From assembly GCF_000247815.1 (NCBI RefSeq), contig NC_021681.1, positions 23,010,789 to 23,074,788 of the forward strand: a stretch of 64,000 nt of DNA, written 5' to 3'. This document shows positions 51,901 through 60,149 of the stretch, piece after piece; position 1 is the stretch's first letter, and every line of letters starts with the position of its first letter. The notes below the pieces were generated by a model. That model was not told where the DNA came from and did no database searches. It saw only the letters and a program-made list of their open reading frames with translations. This stretch comes from Ficedula albicollis (taxonomy: Eukaryota > Chordata > Aves > Passeriformes > Muscicapidae). A program made the translations under genes and the position numbers.

Positions 51901-54900
51901 CTATCTCCTAACTTCAAAGAGAAAAGGAATCCCCAAACATATATTTAAATAGAAAATGCGTGTTTGAAACATCTTTTGTAACTTTCATTTTGGTTTTGTA
52001 TTTGTGGCCTTTGCACAAAACAAAAACGTAGGTCACGCCATCAAAAACAGCTTGGTGCCTTCCAATTTTTAAATCCATCATGGAAAGGCCTCTTAATAAC
52101 GAGTTTTAAAAGGGGAATATGCTAAATTTAAATATCACTCTACCCCTGCCAGCTTTCATCCCCTTTCCCTAACAATCCTCTTGGGACGCTGAAGGGCTAA
52201 ATATCACTCTACCCCTGCCAGCTTTCATCACCTTTCCCTAACAATCCTCTTGGGATGCTGAAGGAAAGAGTCTGAGTGAAGGTGGTGACTCCAAATCCCT
52301 GCTCACCCTGGAGCACCCACAGCAGCATTCCCAGCTCCAAGGCACTGCTGCCACCCCAGGGACCTTGTGGGGAAGGCACAGAACAAGGAGCTTTTGCAAT
52401 GGGGATGGACAGACTTTTCCAGCTGCCTGGGATGCATGGATTAGGATGAGCAGTGCAGCCTTTCTTTGCCAGCCTCTTCTTAAGGCTCTGTGGAGCTGGG
52501 CTTGTGTTTGAGCCTCCTGTACGGGTCTGACTGCCAAGGCTGGAAGGCTCAATGCCTTTCACATGTTCTGGATTTAGGCTCTGTCTGGAACAGCACAAGG
52601 TAATGCCGAGGATCAGTCTGGTGCATGGGACAGTAAAGCAGTCCATAGAAAAGAAACAGAGCTTCATTTCTGTGTCATAATTGGGAGTTTTATGGACCTT
52701 TTCTCCCTTCATCAGCCTTCAACATCAGCTCTCTTTCCAGTTTATGGGTGTTTCACCCCTCTGCCCTTTGCACACTGGGATCTTACAACACAGTGCCATG
52801 GATTAATTTAATGGACCAATTCACGTCACTGTGGATCCAAACCCAATGACAACACAGGGCAACGAGCTGAGAGCTAAAATACCAGTGAGCTTTTCCCAAA
52901 CACAGCTTTTATTCTTCCCTCCTATAATCCATAGGCAGGGATTGAAATTTCCAACTGTACCTTCTTGGCAGGTGGCTCCTTTCCAGCCTGGGCTACAAAG
53001 GCACGTCCCGGTTACGTGGTGGCAGAGAGCTCCGTTGTGACAGTGACAAGTGTTCCTGCAGCCCGGCCCGTAGCTGCTCCCCTGGCAGGCTGCAATGACA
53101 GAATTCCATAAAACCCCATCAGGAAGCTTCCAAGGAAGCGCAGAGCAAATGTGAGACACAATGCAGTGCCAGGGAAATCAGGTTGGAGCTGTGTTCCAAT
53201 AACACTTTTCATATCATAAGGGTGCCTAAGTCCATTAAAAAAAACCCATAGAATCATTAGTGTTGGAAAAGATCTTTAAGATCATCTGTCCAACCTTTAG
53301 CCAAACACCATGATGATCCTTTAACCAAAAAGTGCTGTGCAACTAGTTTTTGAACACTTCAAGGAATGGTGACTCCACCATCCCTGGAAATATATACATA
53401 TACATAAAACCCCATACACTAACCATGTCTGACTCTAGAAACAATAATAGAATCATTTAGGTTTGAAAAGACCTTTAAGATCATCAAGTCTGACTGTTAA
53501 CTCAGCACTAAGTCCACAATAGCAGGCAATACATTAACTGCAAAATGCATTTAAAAAAAAAATTCTGCAAATTAGGATCACATAAACTGAAACTGCTCCG
53601 CAACACTCTCAGTTTAGAGATAATGTGTTTTATGAAAGCCTAACATAATAATGTGGGTTAAAAATATGTATCACAGCCCATTCTGAAGAGGTTTCTATCA
53701 AGGGGCTGGATCACTGGGGGTGATGAATCAGCTGTCATCTCCTGCTCTGCAGAACGTCTTTGTGCTAAACTAATGGTCCAGCAGAACTGCCAGCCTGACA
53801 GCCGTGGTATTTATTTGCATCCTGGTAAGAGAACTGACAACTTCATTGTTTTCAGTGTTCATTTTTCACAGCTGGGTGCCTCTGCTCACCCAGACTCTCA
53901 TTCTTTGGTCAGAGAGGGGTGATATTTTCAATGAGTTTGGCTAAGCAGCTGGCTCCCAGGTGAAAACTTAACGCAGTCATCTCGCAAGCAAACGCTCTGC
54001 TTTCGGTGCTGCTGCCTGTGAAAAATGGCAGTGATAAAATTCCTGCAGTCTCCATTGCATTGGAGATTTGGATAGCTTTGGATGGTGGAAAACAGACAGT
54101 TCTGCTAGCCTGTTTCCTTCAGATAGCATCCAAAATGATACAGAGGGGGTTGATGGAGCCTGATCGCCTCCTTGCATGGTTTCTGTTCTGCATTGCAGGG
54201 GCTCCTGTCAGAGCCTCTCATCCCTGCAGCACTTCTGGCATGCACTGGAGAGGCAAAAAACGGCCTGGATCCCTGATCCAGGAGAGTGTCCTGCACTCAC
54301 TGAATGTGACATCTTCCACGTGTCACAGCCAAACAGTGAATTTTCACCAAACCCCTCTGCCTTTCAGGGTGTCGGTGAACATGATACAGTGCTGTGGGAG
54401 AGCAAGTCTCTGGGGACAGAAGGGAGGTGTGAAACCACCTTGATCTTGGAGGTGAACTTGGTTGACAATCTCTGACCCATTCTCAGCCCTTTTCTCCTCA
54501 TCTGAGGGCTTCCAGCTTCCCAGCCTGGTTCTCAGACACCATTTCTCCCAGGACTTCTTTTCCACACTGCTCGTTCTTGTCATCCCTTGGACCCCATCCA
54601 CGTTGAAACCACAAGAAAGAGCAGGAGCTCAGTCCCATCACAGCTAAAAGTTTGTTCTGCAAACGAAGCTTGGTTGCCAAGTGAAAAGTTCAGCACATCT
54701 ACAGAGCTCTGGCTCGGTCTTTGGGAGCAGAACTAAATCTTTCCACAATACAGACCAGAACTATAGCACAACCAAGCCAAAGGAAAAACCAGCTCATCAC
54801 CAGATCCCCTGACTGGTCACCAGTTGTTTGTGTGAGGTTTTTGGAGTATGTATGCAAAGCTTGCTACACTTACCAAAAGGACAATAGAGTGTTTCAGTGA

Positions 54901-57076
54901 AAATTCTGGTAAGAAAGCAGAAATTTCTGGAGAAGAAAATTTTAACTATGCTATTGGTAGACACAATTTTTTTTTGCTTCCTGGTGGGACAATCCTGAAA
55001 AAATGGCTCCCAGGTGAAAACTTAACGCAGTCATCTCGCAAGCAAACGCTCTGCTTTCGGTGCTGCTGCCTGTGAAAAATGGCAGTGATAAAATTCCTGC
55101 AGTCTCCATTGCATTGGAGATTTGGATAGCTTTGGATGGTGGAAAACAGACAGTTCTGCTAGCCTGTTTCCTTCAGATAGCATCCAAAATGATACAGAGG
55201 GGGTTGATGGAGCCTGATCGCCTCCTTGCATGGTTTCTGTTCTGCATTGCAGGGGCTCCTGTCAGAGCCTCTCATCCCTGCAGCACTTCTGGCATGCACT
55301 GGAGAGGCAAAAAACGGCCTGGATCCCTGATCCAGGAGAGTGTCCTGCACTCACTGAATGTGACATCTTCCACGTGTCACAGCCAAACAGTGAATTTTCA
55401 CCAAACCCCTCTGCCTTTCAGGGTGCCGGTGAACATGATGCAGTGCTGTGGGAGAGCAAGTCTCTGGGGACAGAAGGGAGGTGTGAAACCACCTTGATCT
55501 TGGAGGTGAACTTGGTTGACAATCTCTGACCCATTCTCAGCCCTTTTCTCCTCATCTGAGGGCTTCCAGCTTCCCAGCCTGGTTCTCAGACACCATTTCT
55601 CCCAGGACTTCTTTTCCACACTGCTCGTTCTTGTCATCCCTTGGACCCCATCCACGTTGAAACCACAAGAAAGAGCAGGAGCTCAGTCCCATCACAGCTA
55701 AAAGTTTGTTCTGCAAATGAAGCTTGGTTGCCAAGTGAAAAGTTCAGCACATCTACAGAGCTCTGGCTCGGTCTTTGGGAGCAGAACTAAATCTTTCCAC
55801 AATACAGACCAGAACTATAGCACAACCAAGCCAAAGGAAAAACCAGCTCATCACCAGATCCCCTGACTGGTCACCAGTTGTTTGTGTGAGGTTTTTGGAG
55901 TATGTATGCAAAGCTTGCTACACTTACCAAAAGGACAATAGAGTGTTTCAGTGAAAATTCTGGTAAGAAAGCAGAAATTTCTGGAGAAGAAAATTTTAAC
56001 TATGCTATTGGTAGACACAATTTTTTTTTGCTTCCTGGTGGGACAATCCTGATTTTCAAAGTACTTTTCTGAAGATTAAGGAAAAAAGTGATATACTGGA
56101 GCTATTTCTTGGAGTTCCGCCACTGAATGTACAAATATCCATGGGCCTTTTCTATCTTCATGAAGAGAGAAAAGGGATAACTTAATCCGAAGGTTTACAT
56201 TAACAGATTTCTTCCAGGTTCAAAATTTTTCTCTTGGTGTCTTTCCTCTGCAAGAGGAAGATTTATTTGTCTACAGTCTTTAAAATTCCTTTTTGCATGC
56301 AGAGTAAGGAAAACACGTGAAACTGGAGACTTTTCTTCCAGGCTAGAAGTCAACAGCCACCAGAAGTGCCCAGGAGCACAGGATAATGATGGGCTCTAAT
56401 GTTCTATAGGGTGTCCAGTAGTTTTGATTTCAAGTGACTTCTGTGGATTATTCTCCACAAAATGAAGCTTTAGCTTGAAAAGAACAGGGAATTTGCAAGT
56501 TCAAGTGCTCACACACCATGGAATGTCAAACCCCTGCTATCAGTGCCTCTGGCTGAGCAAATTTTTCTGTAGTTATTTATTTTTCAAACCAGTGTGGTCT
56601 CTTTTTAACCACAAGGAGCAACTTCAGTGAAGATTCTGCTGAGCTCCAACAGCTCCAGAAAGAGGCATGCTTAGTATTGTCAGAATTAAGGCAAAATTCA
56701 GATGTTGAATTGTGTACATCTGCTACAGACCATATGCATCATGAGATTTTTGGAGCGTTTGGTTGGTTTTTTTGAAGTTTGCAAACTTTGGATGGATTTG
56801 CAGTGAATCAGGATGGTTTGGGTTGGAAGGGGCCCTAAAGATCATCAATTTCCAAACCCTCTGTCATGAACAGGGATGCCATTACTATATCAGGTTGCTC
56901 CTTCCATCCAACCTGGCTTTGAACACTTCCAGGGATGGAGCATCCAGAAAGGAAGGTTACATCTCTATCACAGAGAAATGACAAATGTCAGGTCCTCACT
57001 TCTGTATCACTGAGGTATCACAGTAGTCAGTGAAACAGTTCAATAAAACAACACAAAACAAAAAAAAACAAAAAAG

Positions 57077-57114
<38 letters not shown>

Positions 57115-60100
57115 AAAAAAAAATAAAAAAAATAAAAAAGAAAGAGAATAGGCAACATACTTTTCCTAAGCCTGTTTCTTGGAAACCTAAAATATCTCAG
57201 GTGGACGCTCAAAAAAATCCCCAAATAAAATCTCCGAGCACAAACTGAAGCTGAGGCAGAGCTTGCTTGGCAGATTTCACCCCAGATTAACATAATCCAT
57301 TTTCAAACAACTGAAACACCACAGTCTGGTAATGGAAAGCATTAGGCAGCTTCAACAAAAGGCATCACTGTCCGTATTGCCTGTAATTAGATAGCAGAGT
57401 ATAAAACTCACTGCATGGCTGGCTTAGGATCAATTCAAATCCCATGATGCCAAAATTATTCCTCAATATCCTCCAGCACATTGCCTGCAATCTGATTACT
57501 TCCACACGAGTGCTGTCCTTCCAGCTGCTGGAGCTGGCAGGTCCCAGGAACAGGCAAGGTGAATATTAAACACCCTGGGAGCATGGGGAGTGCTGAGCTG
57601 TCTCCCACCCGAAGCTGCCTTGATCTGAGCTGCTCTGGAACAGTGTGGATGAGGTCCAGTTGTAAAATCAAAATGAAGATCTCTCACTTAGCCAAGAGAA
57701 AAGGAGGAGACACCCTGCACTGTGAACTGACCCCTCTCTCTCACTCTCAGAGGCCTCGGGGGCTTTGGCACCTTCACCAGCAGGAGGAATAAATCAAACC
57801 AGCACAAAGCTCTAATGGCTCTGGCACAAGATAATAAATATTTTTCCCTACTGTGAGTAGAGCAGGGCATCAGAGGCCATGGAGAAGGAGCTGCATTTCT
57901 TAATTGAATTTAATGAAATATGTAGCAAAGCTTCCCATTCCTGATGCTAAAGACTGGGGAAGGGGCAAGGGGACACATTGTGGTTCAACAGGAAAAACAG
58001 GCTCTAACCAAGAATCAAATATTGTATCTGTTCAGCAGCACATCTTCTGATCTGTGGAATGGGTAAGTGGCTCTGTCTGCTTTTGTTCTGTGCTCACTCC
58101 ATTAATCTACACTGAAAGGCTGTGCTACCACCAGCATCTTCAGGTCTTGCAGGGACAAGTGTTCCTGTGGGAGGGCATGAGGAGGTAAAATACTGCAGTG
58201 GGATGTTAGGAAAAGTGTCTGAAATTGGGAAGATCCAGCAGAACTGACCCACCAGTAAACAAAAGAGCAGGGGATTCTGCAGGAGAAGCCTTCTCAGAAG
58301 ATGGGCTGTGTTGAGTGGTGGAGGAAAATGAGGGGAAAATATCATGAAGAGCAAGCACTGCCTTCAAACAGGGCTGATGATAAAATAGTGTATGGCTGGA
58401 GAACAGCATTGCCTCAATACAAGCCACATTTCTCTCTATTTTCTAAATTAAATCACTTTTCTATTGCAGAAAGCCATGACCTATGGATCAAAGAAGTGTT
58501 CCCTTCAGAATAACAGAGCTGGCTCATTGTGGAGCTGCCCTGGAGCCCAGCTCTACTCCCCAGTCCTGCAGACAGCACTCATATTTTCAAAAGGAAGCTT
58601 AGACCATGACATCATCCTAAAGGAAAACAACGAAGTTGAGAAGCTAAAACCTGAAGATCTTAAAAAAACCCCCACTTATTTTCTAAACTTTGCAAGTAGA
58701 CTCAGTGATCTCCATGTGCAATGCCATACAGCTAAAGAAAATAAACTGATTTCCCATGAAATGCAATGAAAAATTTCCCTGAATAGCCAATTCTATATAT
58801 CTAGATATACACAAGCACCTTGTAAGCCTAAAAATTGTGGCATAATCCATACTTGTGAACATCTAGAAAGCTGACATTTATTTTAAAACAAGTAACTTTT
58901 CTAATAATTATTTTAAGAACTATTTTGTCACGCTCAAATAACAAAATAGTCCCAGCTCTGATTTTCCCACCTTGTGCATTTGTAATCTGATATTTTATAA
59001 TTGATAATTAGATGAGATAGACCAGAAACAGATACACAACATTTAATCTCTTAATGTCACACAAAAATAAAAAAGCAGGGAGTTGTCATATGGCAGGAGA
59101 CAGCTCTGCTATTTAAAACCTGATGCTTATCATGTTTGATGAGTTTAAAAAAAAAATTAAAAAGAGTTGATGATTTTACACAGCTACCAAAAATTGTTTC
59201 ATTTTTTGGCATCTTTGGGAAGGAAGGTGAGCTGTATGAAGGTGTACCCCAGCCAGGGCACCATCCCCATTGCCAGGCAGTTTGGGGTTTGGGAGGGGGT
59301 ACCCCAGCCAGGGCACTGTCCCCATTGCCAGGCAGTTTGGGGTTTGGGAGGGGGTACCCCAGCCAGGGCACTGTCCCCATTGCCAGGCAGTTTGGGGTTT
59401 GGGAGGGGGTACCCCAGCCAGGGCACTGTCCCCATTGCCAGGCAGTTTGGGGTTTGGGAGGGGGTACCCCAGCCAGGGCACTGTCCCCATTGCCAGGCAG
59501 TTTGGGGTTTGGGAGGGGGTACCCCAGCCAGGGCACTGTCCCCATTGCCAGGCAGTTTGGGGTTTGGGAGGGGGTACCCCAGCCAGGGCACTGTCCCCAT
59601 TGCCAGGCAGTTTGGGGTTTGGGAGGGGGTACCCCAGCCAGGGCACTGTCCCCATTGCCAGGCAGTTTGGGGTTTGGGAGGGGGTACCCCAGCCAGGGCA
59701 CTGTCCCCATTGCCAGGCAGTTTGGGGTTTGGGAGGGGGTACCCCAGCCAGGGCACTGTCCCCATTGCCAGGCAGTTTGGGGTTTGGGAGGGGGTACCCC
59801 AGCCAGGGCACTGTCCCCATTGCCAGGCAGTTTGGGGTTTGGGAGGGGGTACCCCAGCCAGGGCACTGTCCCCATTGCCAGGCAGTTTGGGGTTTGGGAG
59901 GGGGTACCCCAGCCAGGGCACTGTCCCCATTGCCAGGCAGTTTGGGGTTTGGGAGGGGGTACCCCAGCCAGGGCACTGTCCCCATTGCAGGCAGTTTGGG
60001 GTTTGGGAGGGGGTACGTACGCTGCTCGCAGCTCTCCCCCAGCCAGCCTGGGAGGCAGTGGCAGGAGCCCAGCACGTGGTCACAGCCAGCAGCATTCTTG

Positions 60101-60149
60101 CACTTGCACACCTGGTGGCAGTCAATCCCAAAGAATCCGTCTGGACAAG
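33820..60149 (-). CDS. MEGF6: MEGF6 3' part: 14 EGF-module exons (partial gene)
   Basis: Seen: fourteen minus-strand exons, A (60021-60149) to N (33820-33948). Each encodes one module of the form C-x-x-G-x-[YF]-G-x-x-C, then CxC, then a TGxCxC motif, an aromatic-glycine loop and a final Cys. All have AG/GT borders and begin and end in phase 1, so they join into 1800 nt without a stop; junction codons give P, A, E, A, P, T, R, T, V, E, R, G, G. Introns run from 283 bp (K-L) to 6931 bp (A-B). Known: MEGF6 is a large secreted or extracellular protein with a signal peptide, an EMI domain and about 30 EGF modules; its molecular role is poorly defined. The order of the last five modules agrees with human MEGF6 from memory. 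Inference: this is MEGF6 rather than MEGF10, MEGF11 or PEAR1, which carry a transmembrane segment after their EGF array; none is seen here. The 5' half of the gene is outside the window and the last coding exon is uncertain. Confidence 0.87.
34455..34663. repeat. 91-bp tandem duplication plus partial third copy
   Basis: CGATTTTTTACGCATCAGAG begins at 34455 and again at 34546 (period 91). A third partial copy (TGAAACACACAGCAAACAAT) follows. It lies in the intron between exons M and N. Confidence 0.95.
35720..35870 (-). mobile_element. CR1-type LINE fragment
   Basis: On the plus strand: CACAGAATCCTAGAATAGCC, GGGTTAGAAGGGACCTCTAA and GCTCCAAGCCCCATCCAACC. This is the reverse complement of a CR1 3' end, inside the M-N intron. 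Confidence 0.9.
36520..36645 (-). CDS. MEGF6: MEGF6 EGF exon M
   Basis: This is a 126-nt exon, phase 1-1, with eight cysteines. It runs from [10 protein letters not shown] to GKTGDKCDI and has a short Cys4-Cys5 loop (GDAPC) followed by [12 protein letters not shown]. It has no ATG in frame, so it does not appear as a start-to-stop open frame. It was found from its position, the TGTCAG acceptor and the G|GTAAGG donor. It matches the next-to-last human module. Confidence 0.9.
37321..37449 (-). CDS. MEGF6: MEGF6 EGF exon L
   Basis: This is a 129-nt exon, phase 1-1, with eight cysteines. It runs from [10 protein letters not shown] to GYHGVHCEK, with the motif [13 protein letters not shown]. The acceptor is TTTTTCAG and the donor G|GTACTG. 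A T/C-rich stretch at 37258-37300 (purine-rich on the transcript strand) lies just inside the following intron. Confidence 0.92.
37733..37861 (-). CDS. MEGF6: MEGF6 EGF exon K, nine cysteines
   Basis: This is a 129-nt exon, phase 1-1, running from [10 protein letters not shown] to GFYGHSCEH. It aligns with the fourth-from-last human module. It carries nine cysteines instead of eight: the usual TGxCxC motif reads TGCCRC (two adjacent TGC codons). Asn-Gly-Thr in the Cys4-Cys5 loop is a sequon. The acceptor is CAGCAG and the donor A|GTAAGT. The intron to exon L is only 283 bp. Confidence 0.92.
37862..40083 (-). other. MEGF6 intron J-K (2222 bp)
   Basis: No additional EGF exon or mobile element was recognised. 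A 62-bp tandem duplication at about 39.67-39.79 kb is listed separately. Confidence 0.6.
39673..39790. repeat. 62-bp tandem duplication
   Basis: GTCAGAACATCTGTGAAGTC begins at 39673 and again at 39735. The copies differ slightly near the end (AGAATCAAATAAAA versus AGAGTCAAAAAAAA). Confidence 0.95.
40084..40212 (-). CDS. MEGF6: MEGF6 EGF exon J
   Basis: This is a 129-nt exon, phase 1-1, with eight cysteines. It runs from [10 protein letters not shown] to GWTGRSCEK. The block CTCGLGWTG closely resembles the fifth-from-last EGF module of human MEGF6 (CSCGLGWTG, from memory), which helps assign the gene. The acceptor is TCTGTAG and the donor G|GTGATT. Confidence 0.92.
40632..40757 (-). CDS. MEGF6: MEGF6 EGF exon I
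   Basis: This is a 126-nt exon, phase 1-1, with eight cysteines. It runs from [10 protein letters not shown] to GHTGPACQQ and has a short Cys4-Cys5 loop (GKGQC) and the motif DPRTGECTC. The acceptor is CCTTCAG and the donor G|GTAACA. The split codon to exon J gives Val. Confidence 0.92.
41614..41742 (-). CDS. MEGF6: MEGF6 EGF exon H
   Basis: This is a 129-nt exon, phase 1-1, with eight cysteines. It runs from [10 protein letters not shown] to GFIGANCSK, with the motif [13 protein letters not shown]. The acceptor is a GAAACAG context and the donor A|GTAAGC. The N-C-S near the end could be a glycosylation sequon. The split codon to exon I gives Thr. Confidence 0.92.
42283..42530 (+). mobile_element. 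CR1-type LINE fragment with internal 82-bp duplication
   Basis: GGATTCCCCATCCCTGGAGG and TGTCCAAGGCCAGGCTGGAC are CR1 motifs. The end GGGTTTTAAGTTCCCTTCCAACCC is the CR1 3' region. CTGGAGCTGGCATTGTTAGT begins at 42287 and 42369, so 82 bp has been duplicated within the element after insertion. Confidence 0.88.
44006..44611. repeat. 303-bp tandem duplication, two copies
   Basis: CTAATTTAACTGTTTCCTGT begins at 44006 and 44309. I see only about two differences over the whole unit (CAGCCAGTCAATGG versus CAGCCCAGTCAACGG), so the duplication is recent. Confidence 0.97.
46955..47086 (-). CDS. MEGF6: MEGF6 EGF exon G
   Basis: This is a 132-nt exon, phase 1-1, one codon longer than usual because of the Cys4-Cys5 loop SAENQEC. 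It runs from [10 protein letters not shown] to GYHGAHCHL and has eight cysteines. The acceptor (CCCAAAG) is weaker than its neighbours but follows a pyrimidine tract. The donor is C|GTGAGT. It is followed by a 5.2-kb intron. Confidence 0.9.
48168..48296 (-). CDS. MEGF6: MEGF6 EGF exon F
   Basis: This is a 129-nt exon, phase 1-1, and the most GC-rich of the set. It runs from [10 protein letters not shown] to GFTGLGCDK and has eight cysteines. The Cys4-Cys5 loop is Pro/Arg rich (PPGRPC). The acceptor is CCTGCAG and the donor A|GTGAGT. The split codon to exon G gives Thr. Confidence 0.92.
48969..49329. repeat. Composite minisatellite: 171-bp duplication with roughly 38-bp G-run subunits
   Basis: ACCCCTCAGGTTCCCCACCC begins at 48969 and 49140 (period 171). 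Within and after this, a subunit of the form CCCAAGGCCCAGGGCTCGGG followed by GTTTGGGGGGA is iterated with small length changes. On the plus strand the GGGG-TTT-GGGGGG cores could form quadruplexes. It lies in the intron immediately downstream of exon E, ending about 20 bp from its donor. It produces the artefactual 239-codon frame at 48909-49628. Confidence 0.92.
49349..49477 (-). CDS. MEGF6: MEGF6 EGF exon E
   Basis: This is a 129-nt, CpG-rich exon, phase 1-1, with eight cysteines. It runs from [10 protein letters not shown] to GWRGRHCDK, with the motif HPRTGACHC. The donor C|GTGAGT is strong. About 20 bp downstream of it in the intron begins a G-run-rich minisatellite (about 48.97-49.33 kb). 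The split codon to exon F gives Pro. Confidence 0.92.
50393..50518 (-). CDS. MEGF6: MEGF6 EGF exon D
   Basis: This is a 126-nt exon, phase 1-1, one codon shorter than its neighbours in the Cys4-Cys5 loop (CHHGVC). It runs from [10 protein letters not shown] to GWTGDRCDV and has eight cysteines. An N-C-S sequon before Cys4 is a possible N-glycosylation site. The donor is G|GTAAGG and the acceptor GTTTCAG. Confidence 0.92.
51009..51137 (-). CDS. MEGF6: MEGF6 EGF exon C
   Basis: This is a 129-nt exon, phase 1-1, with eight cysteines. It runs from [10 protein letters not shown] to GWTGTACEL and contains [10 protein letters not shown]. The acceptor is a TTCACAG context and the donor is G|GTGAGT. 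It is separated from exon D by a 490-bp intron with no recognisable repeat. The split codon to exon D gives Glu. Confidence 0.92.
51294..51380. repeat. 44-bp tandem duplication
   Basis: GATGCTGTGGGAGATATAAC at 51297 recurs at 51341 as GATGCTGTGGGAGATACAAC. A smaller echo (CCCTTCTGTAAGGTG twice) lies at 51220-51260. Confidence 0.93.
51489..51664. repeat. 88-bp tandem duplication
   Basis: ACAAAACCCAATTTTTGTTT starts at 51489 and 51577. The copies differ by about three bases (for example CTTTCTCAAC versus CTTGCTCAAC). Confidence 0.95.
52130..52265. repeat. 69-bp tandem duplication
   Basis: AAATATCACTCTACCCCTGC starts at 52130 and 52199. Two visible differences (ATCCCCTTT versus ATCACCTTT; GGGACGCT versus GGGATGCT). 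Confidence 0.95.
52961..53089 (-). CDS. MEGF6: MEGF6 EGF exon B
   Basis: This is a 129-nt exon, phase 1-1, with eight cysteines. It runs from [10 protein letters not shown] to GWKGATCQE, with the internal motif HNGALC. The acceptor TTGCAG and the donor G|GTACAG are both good. The loop between Cys4 and Cys5 has the usual length for the family. The split codon to exon C gives Ala. Confidence 0.9.
53246..53400 (-). mobile_element. CR1-type LINE fragment
   Basis: On the plus strand: CATAGAATCATTAGTGTTGG, AAAGATCTTTAAGATCATCT and GTGACTCCACCATCCCTGG. This is reverse-complement CR1, in the intron between exons A and B. Confidence 0.88.
53449..53530 (-). mobile_element. Second short CR1-type LINE fragment
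   Basis: AGAATCATTTAGGTTTGAAA and AGACCTTTAAGATCATCAAG followed by TCTGACTGTTAAC repeat the CR1 3' motif just beside the previous copy, in the same orientation. It may be an independent insertion or a duplicated piece. Confidence 0.82.
53951..56051. repeat. 1054-bp tandem duplication, two near-identical copies
   Basis: GGCTCCCAGGTGAAAACTTA begins at 53951 and again at 55005. The first copy runs to about 54997 and the second to 56051. I see about three substitutions (for example GTGTCGGTG versus GTGCCGGTG; CAAACGAAG versus CAAATGAAG). No EGF exon lies in the unit. All frames within it occur twice, which shows they are repeat shadows. It lies in the A-B intron. Confidence 0.97.
56800..56975 (-). 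mobile_element. CR1-type LINE fragment
   Basis: GGTTTGGGTTGGAAGGGGCC, AAAGATCATCAATTTCCAAA and CATCCAACCTGGCTTTGAAC give the reverse-complement CR1 3' order on the plus strand. Confidence 0.9.
57057..57143. repeat. A-rich simple repeat
   Basis: Almost pure A with isolated C, G and T interruptions. It yields a lysine-rich artefactual frame on plus and a phenylalanine-rich one on minus. Confidence 0.97.
57144..59240 (-). other. MEGF6 intron A-B, unique part
   Basis: No EGF-type exon or mobile element was recognised between the A-rich repeat and the 55-bp minisatellite. Confidence 0.5.
59241..60016. repeat. 55-bp minisatellite, 13 full copies plus partial ends, abutting a splice donor
   Basis: Units start with TTTGGGGTTTGGGAGGGGGT at 59281 and every 55 bp to 59941, with partial copies at 59241-59280 and 59995-60016. 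Copies look identical except for small changes in the first partial copy and one base missing in the last full one. The unit has no stop codon in any frame on either strand, so it creates open frames of 270-393 codons in several frames. The plus strand has GGGG-TTT-GGG-A-GGGGG in every unit, a potential quadruplex on the MEGF6 template strand. The array ends 4 nt from exon A. Confidence 0.98.
60021..60149 (-). CDS. MEGF6: MEGF6 EGF exon A (first in window)
   Basis: This is a 129-nt exon, phase 1-1, with eight cysteines. It starts [10 protein letters not shown] and ends GWLGESCEQ. The acceptor is a T/C tract followed by CCAG. The donor reads C|GTACGT and is only 4 nt from the end of a 55-bp minisatellite that fills the start of the intron, so intron positions +5 and +6 belong to the repeat edge. 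Joined to exon B, the split codon gives Pro. The following intron (53090-60020) is the longest seen. Confidence 0.9.

Noticed and set aside
53951..56051. Paired plus- and minus-strand frames (145, 99, 85 and 66 codons) repeated exactly 1054 bp apart, considered as duplicated genes
   Set aside because: No domain or splice structure; they simply reflect the tandem duplication of intron sequence.
59241..60016. Regular 55-bp spacing that could look like a CRISPR array
   Set aside because: There are no unique spacers. The entire unit is repeated, so it is a minisatellite in a vertebrate intron.
33820..60149. Assignment to MEGF10, MEGF11 or PEAR1
   Set aside because: Those proteins have a transmembrane segment and cytoplasmic tail after the EGF array. 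No such exon follows the last EGF module, and the order of the final five modules fits MEGF6 better. Protein alignment would settle it.
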